This document shows positions 11,101-21,500 of a stretch of 36,831 nt of DNA, piece after piece. Position 1 is the first letter of the stretch, and each line of letters begins with the position of its first letter. Location of the stretch: positions 1 through 36,831 of the forward strand of contig JAYMTF010000419.1 in NCBI GenBank assembly GCA_036897485.1, given 5' to 3'. The notes under the pieces are model-generated. The model was not told the origin of the DNA, did not search any database, and was given only the letters and a program-made list of their open reading frames with translations. The DNA comes from Pelargonium nanum. Taxonomy: Eukaryota; Streptophyta; Magnoliopsida; Geraniales; Geraniaceae. The position numbers and the translations under genes were made by a program.

Positions 11101-13502
11101 TCCTTAATTCTAACCACTTGCCTCCACTTACACCATATGTGAAATTGAAGTTTGATTACGAGCAAATTCAGGATATAAACCGGTCAACCGTTCCACAATT
11201 TTCAGATAACAAATGGATTTTTACTGAGCAAATCCCGAAATACTGTTATAAGGAAATTCATTAAATAGTGTATAATGTAATATGAACGTGTGGGATATAT
11301 TATCTTTTCTATGTTTATTTGCAAGTATTTTCTATTAATAGATTTTATAACATTGCGACATCTGTCACTGCTAATGATGTTGACTGAACCTCATACCATG
11401 GTTCATTTAATGCCGGTATTTTATCTTTTAGAATTTCGTATGCATATTATATATATATATATAGTGGGGTGTTATAGTTATTAGATCATAGAGCTTATGT
11501 TGTGGCTATCTTTGTTCTTGAATCAGCTTGTTTTAGAAGGTGTGAGGGCAAGGCAGATGCAGGATGCTCTATTTTTGATTAAGCGAACAAGAGGGAGGGA
11601 GGCTCAGCAAGCCAATGCATCTCTAGAATTATATGAGATGAAAGCTGCACGAGTTGAAGATCAGGTATACTCCTATCTCGTTTTTTGATTGAACAGACTC
11701 AAATGGTGAGTATGATTACTGATTTGTGAGGACTGCCATGTAGCTAAAAGCCTGCTCAGACCAGGTTCAGGAACTTACCGAAGATAAACACAGAAACTCT
11801 ATTGCTTTTGAAAATATCCAAAAGAAGTTGCTGGATGTACGAAGATCGTCTCAGCAAGCAAGCGAATCACTGGGGGAATCGCAAAATAGGATTGTTGGAA
11901 GTCGAATAGCACATATGGAGTCAGATGTAGAACTAGAAACAGAAAGGTAGTAATAACATACTCAATCCCTTGTAATATATACAAGTTGTGAGAATAAACT
12001 GATGTATCTTAATATTTCAGGTTTGAGAAAAAGAGGATAGAGGAGGAATTTGAAGTGGTTAGTAGAAAGGCATCACAACTTAGAGCACAGACAGAGGGTT
12101 CATCTGTTGTGGAAAAGCTTCAGCAGGAACTTAGAGAATACAAGGACATACTCAAGTGCAGTATCTGTGCTGACAGGCCAAAAGAGGTAAATGTTCCCAG
12201 CAAGTTCAATTACATGATGTTGAGCACTGCCAGCGTATAGGCAATTGTGGTGATTGTATCACAGTTTCTGGCTGTTATCTTAAGTTTATATTCAAATTCT
12301 CATTGCCTCCAACTTGTCTTCTGTTGTGCAACAGAAGAGAAAGAGAGTAGGATAAATGATCACATTTGCAGTAGATAGAGAAAAGGAAAACATATCACAT
12401 TATTTTAGTTACATTGGAGGTTTCAAGAATAGGGTTTTGATTCAAATATTCAATGAAAATGGTCTACTTAGATAATATCTTTATCATCACCAATCTTCCT
12501 GGGTATTGGATGAGATTGAGTTGAGCGCTTGGGTTTTATGGAGGGTTAGCTTTGTGCACTGACCCACTCATCTAAACTATATTTTGGCTCTTTTGTTGGA
12601 ATGCCTTTTGCCATTCAGTAAGAGGCATGTCAAAATAATTGTGATTTTGTGTGATTAAAAAGAAACAAGCCTATTGATTGAGGTATTAGTCTATTATGGG
12701 TAGGAACTAGGAAACCACAGAAATCGAAGGAATGATTGATATGCATGTAACACATAGCAGTCAAATCCTGCCAACCTAACTGCCAAACTCTTTCAATTGT
12801 CCAATTTGAATACTTTTTTTGGCAGAAGTGGAAAAGGAGGTAGGGTGTCTGCAAATAGCAAACATTTTGTGAGAGATTAAAATTATGTAGAACAGAAGTA
12901 TTGGATTTTTTTCCCCTAAAAATTATCCTTTGTAAAAATACAAATAAATAAATAAGAACATAAGAAACCAATCTGTGGGTATCAGAATGATGTACATTGT
13001 CATTATAGATAATATATCAGGAAATATGTTGGATGGTGATAACATGGGATATCTTCCAGTGTTGTATAGGACAATCATTAACCAATCATATCACACATAA
13101 AGGCATGATAATCATTAACAAGCATGCAATCCTTTTCTATTTTGTGTTTTCCTTTTCACGCTTTTATAATGTTTTTATTCCGATGAATTGGGAACACACT
13201 GTGTTTGGTGTATGGCTGTATGCCTTGCTAGCGGCAGGGGAAAAAGGAAGATATATGTGACAGAAACATAGTTTTAAGATTGTACTTGTCCGTGGTTAGA
13301 TATTCTTTCGTATTCTTGGCCTTTGCTGTTTCTAATGATATGTTGCTTAAAGTATTTCCTTATTGTACAGGTTGTTATTACAAAATGCTACCACTTGTTC
13401 TGCAACCCGTGTGTAAAAAGAATTATTGAAACTCGTCACCGCAAGTGTCCAGTATGTTCTGCAAGTTTTGGGGTTAATGATGTGAAACCAGTTTATATCT
13501 GA
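2186..13502 (+). CDS. HUB1: HUB1-like (Bre1 family) E3 ubiquitin ligase for histone H2B, 5' partial
   Basis: Nuclear E3 ligase; with HUB2 and UBC1/2-type E2s the family monoubiquitinates histone H2B on transcribed chromatin, affecting dormancy and flowering. Exons: 2186-2413, 2498-2659, 3789-3982, 4073-4156, 4291-4410, 4510-4696, 4787-4947, 5021-5092, 7300-7376, 7701-7895, 9655-9727, 9828-9914, 11527-11664, 11744-11946, 12021-12186, 13371-13502. They join without a break into 758 residues plus TGA. Most of the product is charged coiled coil, with HUB1-like blocks such as RLIETGATESS, RTSAVTDSR, LKSSLDEHNLELRVK and NQHLLQQITERDDYNIK; a C3HC4 RING closes it and the protein ends NDVKPVYI. Arabidopsis HUB1 is 878 aa, so about 120 N-terminal codons lie upstream of the window. 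The RING and these blocks match HUB1 better than HUB2. Exon 4 has an alternative acceptor (see findings). Convergent with SEC10. Exon edges are predicted by eye. Confidence 0.93.
3285..3458. repeat. Near-perfect 87-bp tandem duplication in HUB1 intron
   Basis: Two adjacent 87-bp units, 3285-3371 and 3372-3458, differ at about four positions by direct comparison. They lie in the intron between exons 2498-2659 and 3789-3982. The low divergence points to a fairly recent duplication. No coding role is seen. Confidence 0.9.
5252..5520. repeat. Imperfect direct repeat, period ~162 bp
   Basis: A unit starting at 5252 (gatgtctatg...) recurs in diverged form at 5414 (gatttttatg...). Shared anchors occur in the same order: a TTGGG-type block, a 'tctagtgc'-type block and a 'tttctgtg' block. 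Several small gaps separate the copies. It reads as an old tandem duplication. Confidence 0.6.
5812..6055. repeat. Four-copy degenerate ~60-bp tandem repeat
   Basis: Units start near 5812, 5871, 5932 and 5992 with spacings of 59, 61 and 60 bp. Each has a TGTTTAGAAACA-like opening, a central ATGTCTTAACTTTT-like block and an AGAAGATTTGGG-like block. Copies are clearly diverged. The array looks like a small minisatellite inside the HUB1 intron. Confidence 0.7.
7896..9654. other. Long HUB1 intron (1.76 kb), no recognisable insert
   Basis: AT-rich, with a short (TA)n run near 8018-8034 and a (GT)n run near 8380. Open frames are short and match nothing I know. The 5' splice site GTTTCA is weak, but coding phase 2 is kept into the next exon, which begins after tttcag. 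Confidence 0.6.
10493..10600 (+). mobile_element. Possible solo LTR in HUB1 intron
   Basis: This 108-bp block opens TGTTAAACGATCCCACATT and closes with AACTTTAACA. The TGTT...AACA ends and the 'CCCACATT' block resemble small plant LTRs, including the 3' LTR at 23773. No convincing 5-bp target-site duplication flanks it, and no PBS follows. It sits in the 1.6-kb intron 9915-11526, whose remaining sequence includes a CT-rich stretch at about 10200-10400 of unknown origin. Confidence 0.4.
12157..13457 (+). other. HUB1: C3HC4 RING finger of HUB1, split by an intron
   Basis: The ligand series is C-S-I-C at the end of exon 12021-12186, then C-Y-H, C-N-P-C and C-P-V-C in exon 13371-13502, giving all eight zinc ligands in C3HC4 order. 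A 1184-bp intron separates the first cysteine pair from the rest. The RING recruits the ubiquitin-loaded E2. No ligand is substituted, so this copy should be active if the rest of the gene is intact. Confidence 0.93.
12187..13370. other. HUB1 intron interrupting the RING, no recognisable insert
   Basis: AT-rich intron between the two RING exons. Both splice sites look ordinary (GAG|gtaaat and tgtacag|GTTG). Open frames on both strands are short and unlike known proteins. Confidence 0.6.
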
Positions 13503-13830
13503 ATCAAAATGGTGGAATCTATGTTCTCTATCCGCTGGTGCTTACAATCTGAAGTTTTGACATGGATGCATATAGAATCATGTGTATTGCAAATTAGAAA
13601 ATTATTGAGAAATGGAACATTGACAAGAACCAAGAGCAGTTCTTCTCTGGTTTCATTCCAAACAAGAAGTGCGTATGATTGTTAGATTTGCAGGTTGTTT
13701 TAGGTTTGCATAATTGACTATCTTCTGTTTACTAGTGTGCTTGTGAAATTTGTTTAGTCATTTATGTTGCCGATTTTTCAGAATCTGTCCAATGCTATTT
13801 CCTAAGGTGACGGAGGAAGCATGATCATAG

Positions 13831-13836
13831 AATAAA
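13831..13836 (+). terminator. Candidate HUB1 polyadenylation signal AATAAA
   Basis: An AATAAA hexamer lies about 330 nt after the HUB1 stop, followed by T-rich sequence and an A-run near 13860. Plant poly(A) signals are loose, so this is only a candidate 3' end. Confidence 0.35.
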
Positions 13837-15428
13837 TCTTTAGTGTTAAGCCTCCGGGAAAAAAAAAAATGGTATTGCGATGTAAGTTAGCTCTGTATGA
13901 TGTCTATATTGGTTAGTATATCCTATAGGGTTTTGTTTCTGAAAATGAGAATGTTGGCAGTTTTGTAACTTATTGTGGCTGCGGATTTGTACATATCTTG
14001 GCTCTTTAATAAGCCAATGTTCAATTGTTTTGTTTTCCCTGTATTTTTCATTGGTGTTTTACAATTATAGACCTGCTGTGTCAGTGTATAAGCTTCCCAT
14101 ATTTATCTTGTTTTGCTATATAGTTTCTTTGTCCTTGGAGTATTTTCCTAAAATGTTTAGTTGCAAACTGGAATGGAAGCTTCATAAACTAGAATGGAGT
14201 ATGCTTAAGCTTGAAGCATAAGTTAACTGGAAATACAAAGTGTATTGATAGTTAATTTCGAACATCTGTCATTGTCCAATTATGCTTAAATAACCGTATA
14301 AGTCATATAGATACAACTCAAGTTCTATTGTGTAAAAGTATCATTGCTTCTGTCCCAATATTTGGTTGTTGAACATTTATTTGACCCACTGAACTTTTAA
14401 ATATTAATCCAAAATGGCCCTTAAAGCTCATATCAAAAGTGTAGGAGGCAAATTAGGTCAATATTTGAAAGTTGTGACTATTTTGTTTTTTTAAAGAAAC
14501 ATGAAAGTGTAGGTACTATATTTGGTTAAAAAAAGTGCAGGGACATGTGTCTATTTTTTGCAATACTCTCCCATAATATTATAATATATATTAATTACGC
14601 GCTGGTGAGTTTCAAGAGCAGGACCTCACAACTGAAGCTTACACCAACATTTAGATCAGCTAAAACAAGGTGATAGCTAAAAGGAGTCAGCAAGGCTCTG
14701 GTCACAATAATTCTTGTCCGACCTTTACATACCCTTCAAATAGTCAGAACTATGTTTGAGGGGATAACTCCAAAGTTCTTAACACACTTCTATAAGAGAG
14801 ATTGTTGGTTCAAATCTTATTGGGAGAGGAGCTACTCCTATTGTGCAACAAATGAAGAATGGTTGCATCGAGAATTCATCACCCAGCTCTAAGATAAAAT
14901 TTCTTGAATATCTAAGAAGTACAAAACGTATGCTTCTCCCGAGATAACCATCTACGCCTCGCCTCTATTACACTCAACACACAAACTCTCCTTCCCTATA
15001 AATCAACATGACTAGCTTGCTCGTCAGCGAGGTTTATGGGAAAAACATTCCACAACGCAATAATATCACTGAAACATTCATCCATAAACTTGCCATGTAC
15101 ATGGGTTAGGCACACCGTACGTGATTTATCACACAATTGCAAAGATAGCATTATCATATAAATCAGCCTTGAAAAGTACTCCATTCAATCATGCATTCTC
15201 ACCCAAAACAACAATAATAACAATTAAAAATAACTCAGAGAACGGCGAAGTCCTTATTCTATCCAAAGCTATTCCCAGAATCGCTATCAAGATTTTGATC
15301 CTCAACTTCTCTTCATCTTGGCACCACCAGAACAGTTCAAGGTTAAGGTGGAAGTTCCCTTTGTATCGGTGAAAACTGGAAGGTGCTTCGGTTTAGCAGC
15401 ATACCTCTTCCACATATCAACTAGAGCT
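13837..15428. other. Tail-to-tail spacer between HUB1 and SEC10
   Basis: No gene recognised. The part next to 15428 is presumably SEC10 3' UTR. 14340-14580 has the 'no more than the price of a repeat' look of old DNA-transposon termini (short blocks such as 'ttgacccactgaactttt' and 'gtgcagggacatgtg'), but no partner end was found. 14590-14900 is moderately GC-richer and unidentified. Short open frames here have no recognisable content. Confidence 0.5.
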
Positions 15429-18400
15429 TTAGCTTGGCCACAGGGAGGCGAGTTTTGTTGCAAGTTTTGCAGACTTGTAATCCTCTCTAAGCTGAATAAA
15501 CCTGTATTCGAAAACGAATCAAGTCATGAGACTTGTAATATTGTTGGATGTACGCATAGGTCATGAGGAACACACATTTCAAGTAAATTAGGTTTTGGAT
15601 TATGTTCCAAAATAGGTTGTTCCGATTTAGTCTCTAAACTTTAGATTGTTTCAATTTGAACCAAAAGTATTGACATTTAGTCCAAATATGTTGAAAATGA
15701 TCCGATCAAGTCCTTTCCGTTAAATTGGATATCATAATATGTTAGATTTTACTGACACCGTTCAGAATATAATAATTTTTTAATTATAATACTCACGTGG
15801 CAATAAAAATGAAAATAATTGTTTCCAACATAAAGTGCATAAATTACCATTTATAACCTAAACTTCTTTTCAAATTTAGAAAAAATGCCATCCAACATCC
15901 ACCACCCCCTTTGATCTTCCATTTCGTCTCTCTCCTCTCCAGCGACCACTTCCTCATGAACGTTAACCCCTCCGACCACCACAGCTTCACCCTCACAGAC
16001 TAAGAATACAGCATCGACATCAAGCTCATCCTCGTCGGAGAACTCAAATCGATCACAAGAAATTCTGAGACTAATTTAATCAGATCTCAGCTTCTTCATC
16101 CCTTGAACTGGGCTTCCGGTTCCACAGCCGTTATTAACAGACCCAGTAAGACCATGACTCCTCTCAAATCTCAGCCTCCTCCCCTGAATCAGACATTTCT
16201 CCGCCTCGGAGAGCGAACCAAACCTCACCTTCAAAATCTGAACAGGGTTGTTCTTGTAATTAGTGTCAGAACCCTGAAAATCAGTCTCGGATTTCCATGT
16301 CTTCCTCTTGCTATTGACCCAAATTGGACTCCTCTTCACAGAAGGCCCACCCATATCCTCGTTACTGCCATTGGAGACCTTAATTCCATTGAGCTTCATT
16401 ACAGACCCAGAAGCAACCACAATACTTGACATTGTTCTTCTTCCTAAATCCAAATCTATACTAGAAATCAACACGAAGATGATGATTACAGAGACAAACA
16501 GAGTTGTGGAGTTTCCGGAAGTGTGTAGTGTTGACTATCAGTATGCCGATCACTGGCGCCAGTGTGAATTTGGAGAACTGTGAATAGCCCATTCTGATAT
16601 GGATAGCATTTTTCTTAAAACTTGAAAAAAGTTTAGGTTAAAATGGTAATTTTAGCACTCTATGCTGAAAACAACTTTTTTATTGCCACTTCAGCATTCA
16701 TTATTAATAATTTATTATACGTTAACGGGGTCTGTCAAATTTAACGGATTATGATATCAATTTGAACAGAAAGGACTAAATCGGAACCAAAAAAAATAGT
16801 TTTGGTCCAAATTGAAACAAATTATAGTTTAGGAACTAAATCGGAACAAACTGGATAGTACAAGGACTATTAGGAATATAATGCTTAGGGTTTAGATAAC
16901 TTGAGCATGACATGCCACCGTCCTAGGTCTTAAAAGATGGATATTTGCTCTCTTAAGGATTTGGGAAATGCAATTCTAGAAAGAGTCGTAGAAAAAGAAT
17001 AACCCATTGCAATCTACTAAAAACACATTAGTTATAGACCAATTTGGATGCCCACAAATAACAATTACAAACACAAATGTATATAGCTCGTACCTTTGGG
17101 CATCTTTCCTGATAGCGGGACTACCCTCAAACAAAGTAGAAAGACTTTCAGGAGCAACAATAAAGACATTGGCCATGCTGGAGAAATATATATATATATA
17201 TATATTAGTGCAGTGATTTAGAACATAATAAATATAAGTTGTAGAGATACTAGAACCATATGCCACTTACATTCCTAGCAATTCAAATTTCTCATCAACA
17301 GAAGGAGCATTAAAACTGCGCACAAATTCTCCATACTCGGTTATGTCACGCTTCAGCCGCAATCCTCCACTACAAAATCAACAGAACAACAGGGCATGAT
17401 GCGACCTATTGCTGTATAAATGAAAACTAACTGGAAACAAATGCAGCAGAAACATAAAGTTCACATTATTCACTCAAAAATAAATAAGGTAAACCTGTTA
17501 GTTTGATATGCATTGAGCTTAAACAGCTAACAATGACTAAAATACATTATCAGAACTTGTATCCTTATGGGTTTCAATCCTTCCCAGAAAATTTTATTTC
17601 CCTTTAAAAAGAATTTTGTCTGGTTGCATGCTTTTACTCTTAAGTTGCTATAAACTCCTATGTATAAATAAATATTTTTTTCTCGGTTAAGAAGAAATGT
17701 TCCAATGAGAATTAAATAAATTTCAGAAATCAAGAACTCTAGAAGGAAGTTTATTTTATTTATTTAGAGAGCTGACCTAACTCTTCGACCTCCCAGAACA
17801 GATGTAAAAGACAATTTAAACTAAAAAAATAAACTCCACACACACCATGTTTCATGTATCATTATTTTTAAACAGCTGAGAACAACTTCACATGAAACCT
17901 ATATTATAATCGAAATTCGAATGAATAGACAATGTTCCTCAACTAAAATGATTGTAATTATTCCCTTCAAACTCGTGTGTCATTGGACAAAAAACTTTAC
18001 TGAGAGCACTTGAAGCAACAGGATCCTGTACCAAACCCATGCATGTGAAATGAAGGCTCAATGAAGTGTATTCACATAATACATATTGATGTATACTCTT
18101 GAGATAACCCCATAACCTATGGAATTAGGCCTTACAAGATCCTGTAGCAACATGTATCATTATTTTTCTTTTTGTTTTTTCCTTTCATGTATGAGTAAGC
18201 CTTTATTAATCTACTTTGCAGTGCCCTGTATAAAGGGCTCTTCTCTTATCAATATATAAATAACATTATATTATCATTTTATAATTCAACATACATAACT
18301 AAATAAACTGATGCATGCTCAGTCACCCTAACCATGGGCAAAAATGCACCATATAAATAATTTGAGATGTGGATTCCAATAAATAAAAAAGGTGGCCCTA

Positions 18401-18480
18401 CATATCTGTATACTGTATTCATGTTTTTTATGATTGCTATGAGGAGTTCTGGATTCATATTCACTTCATCCTGACTAAAA

Positions 18481-18515
<35 letters not shown>

Positions 18516-21500
18516 AAATAAAAAATCCACCCCCTATGATGATGAGTTGATGATGATGATAATGATAAATAAATAAATAAATAATGATGGCAACAGCTAT
18601 TTACAGGAGAGCTTGATATACTTGACATAGATGTAACAAGCAGTGAAACATAAGACCAAGGCTAGTTACCTGGGATTAAAAGTGAACTTCTGCCAATGAT
18701 TAATCAGTCCTTTATGCAATCGGTTTCCCTACAGAGAGGGAAAGAAGTTAGTATGTCAATGACGACAAAAAAAAAAGCTGGAAAAAAAAGAGGAAGATAC
18801 AGTACTTGCAGAAAAACAACCATGACCAGCAATTAAAGAGTAGGTTGGAGTACTCAATTTTGTGAAACCATATATGTGAACCTAAAGAATGAAAGTACCA
18901 TACCAATTCTGTTAAGAACGCTTGTTTGTTAAGACCTTCTAGTGCGGTAAATGCTGATTCAAGCACACGGGAAAGGTATGCAACAACTCTGGCAAAAAGA
19001 AAAAATGACCATTATATAATTAGCAATAAGGTTCAAATGATGCCTTCTAAACACACTAACATGATTGCATGTGATGATAATGGATATTGGGAACAATATT
19101 CAGATTTCATATGCCCCAGAAACACAATAGATCAACTTCACATTTTAGCAGTTCCCACAAAATCATAGATGCTTTTATACATCCATAGTATGTCATACTT
19201 TTGTCAGTTAGCAAGTACCTTGTGCAGGCAGTTGTTGGTCGATGATCAGGAATCATTCCATCGTCAGGTGATCGATAATCGGTTGCCTTCTGTTCAGCAG
19301 ACAGCAATCTATCCACCTGCACAAGAGTTTCAGATGTCTGAGATGAGGTGGGATGTAAACAAGCATCAGAAAAATGCACAGGATCTGGAAACTTATTCAT
19401 TCATTATTATCTAAAGAATACAAAATCATTATGAACAATGATTGAAACCCAAACTGAGTGAATGTCTGGAAATCTCTTTAGTGACATGCTATTTTCCAAT
19501 AGTATCTAGGTATTAGATGTAATATGCCACAACAGACCTCAGCTATTACAGTTTCAATGCATTGTTGTAGCCCTTTATAGGCAGCTGACTCCGCACTGGA
19601 CATCGCTGTTGCCATTTCTTCACATGCAGCAGCATGTGCTCCATCTACAGGTAGTAAAAGCCTAGACATAGAATTTGCAAAGTACTACAAGAAAAAAGTC
19701 AAACTGATTAACCTCTCATAATATGAAGCAATTCTTACATTATACAGACTATACAGAAATGAAACACCATACTTGCTGAACTATAGCCACACTGCTACCA
19801 CATCGTTGTACAGCAACCATGAAAGATTTGAAACTGTTTTCACCAGCTACCGCGGCAGCTTCCGCCTACATATCAATCACTCATTTAATCTCTCAGATCG
19901 GAGATACATCTGACAGTACACAATTTAAAAGGGAGGGGGAGAGAAGAGAGAGAGGCAGGTGTTCAGGTAATTACAGCTGAAGCAGCTGCAGCAGCAACCC
20001 TTCTACTCATACTTGTGCCCAGCACAAACCTTTCCCTCAAAGCTGCAGCTTCAGTCAGGCTGTCTCTGGCCCGTTCTAGCCCGTCAGTTATATATTGACT
20101 AACCTGCAAACATAGAAGATTTGAGTACCTATGACATGAATCTTGTGAGACCAATAGTTCAGTGAACCAACTTACTTGTTCTAGCAGGGAAGTGAACACT
20201 GTTCTTACATTCGATGCAAGAATAGCAGGCTGTACAAAGAGATCATAAAAATAAATAAGTAAAAATATCCCACAGAGCATATCAGAACATTAAATTCCAG
20301 AAAAAACAGAAGGAAAAAAAAAAAACTAAATTGAGATTGTAGCTTTTGTTGTTAACCACCCTGTAATGTTACCACCCATCACAACATGAATTATAATTCA
20401 AAATGCTAATCATAATGCTACTTTTTACATCCCCACCAATCTATTCATTAGGCATATTGCATTATTTGTTTCTTCATCACCAATGCGTACATATACATTG
20501 GTTCGGATACTATTCTACAAATGATCACAAACTAAGAACTAGTTTCGAGTTGCTGTGGCCTTCTGACTTTTCCCCAGCAAATGTAGCAGTTGCTAAGGCA
20601 GAAAAACTGTTTGTAATGGTTGTAGAAGCGCAGTTAAAGTAAAGTAAATTGTGCATAAGTTATTGTGACAATCTAAATTACCAAAATTAAGATTTGTGAT
20701 GGAGCCCAGTTGCATGTAAGAACTTGTTATAAAACCTTTTAAAGCTGTACTTTAGAATACCATCTTCTTGTCAAAATTTCAATTATACTGTACATCCCCA
20801 AACTTAAAATGAATTCCTTCACATATATATATATATATAGGTTTATTGACTATTGGCCTTTTTAAAACTACTTATACATTTCCTGTTAAATATACATCCT
20901 TCACCGATTTCTCAAAACTACAATTCAACTGCTAGAAGAATAGAAAATCACTAACAAACATTTCCACAAGGAACCTCCAGTGAAAAATAAAAAATGAAGA
21001 TTGAGCTGCATGAGAGCTTAGCATTCATATTCAAAGTGCGTTGACAGATATTCTAAGCACCCCTGGATGTTCTGATTTCTTTTAAAACAAGGAAACCTAG
21101 TGTGTGCAATAGAAGGCTTCCGAATGTTTCAATCATCATGCAGTAGTGTTCTCAAATCGAAGTCTAGGGAAGAGGCAAAAAGTTTCTATTTTCTTCATCT
21201 AAAGCACTTAGCCAAGCATTTAGCATTTGACTTCTTAGTTTGAATGATGCAAAACTATCAGCACCCATAGTAACAAAATGTAATATCAAAGGGGAAAAAA
21301 CAAACTTGAGATGAAAACACGTTGCATCTGGAGATTGCTTCTTCATTCCAACGTACAAACTCTGTCACTACAGTAACAGATATTTGTGTTGGTGAAGATG
21401 CTACTGAAGCTCCTTTTGATCGCCCAATTGTCCCACTTGACTCAGATTGGCTCTCAGCACATAATTCCTCCATCTGCATGCCAGAAAAGATATATGCATG

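Larger units (their letters stand above)
15615..16851. mobile_element. MULE-like (Pack-MULE-like) element with long terminal inverted repeats
   Basis: The left arm, 15615-15872, and right arm, 16624-16851, are inverted repeats of one another. Shared blocks in inverse order include TTGTTCCGATTTAGT, GTTTCAATTTG, AAGTCCTTT, GATATCATAAT, GTGGCAATAAAAA and TAACCTAAACTT. They are diverged but collinear for more than 220 bp. Between them lies about 750 bp of GC-richer, coding-like DNA unrelated to a transposase. Long inverted arms around a foreign core are typical of non-autonomous MULEs. Similarity fades outside these bounds and may extend to about 15590 and 16885; no clear 9-bp target-site duplication was found. 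The element lies wholly inside the last SEC10 intron (15502-17093). Confidence 0.72.

Noticed and set aside
14340-14900. Suspected transposon ends in the HUB1-SEC10 spacer
   Set aside because: The wording of the sequence looks like MULE or hAT termini, but I found no inverted partner, duplication or domain.
16103-16583. Plus-strand frames in the MULE-like core
   Set aside because: They overlap the longer minus-strand frame; the minus frame has more protein-like composition, though strand choice stays uncertain.
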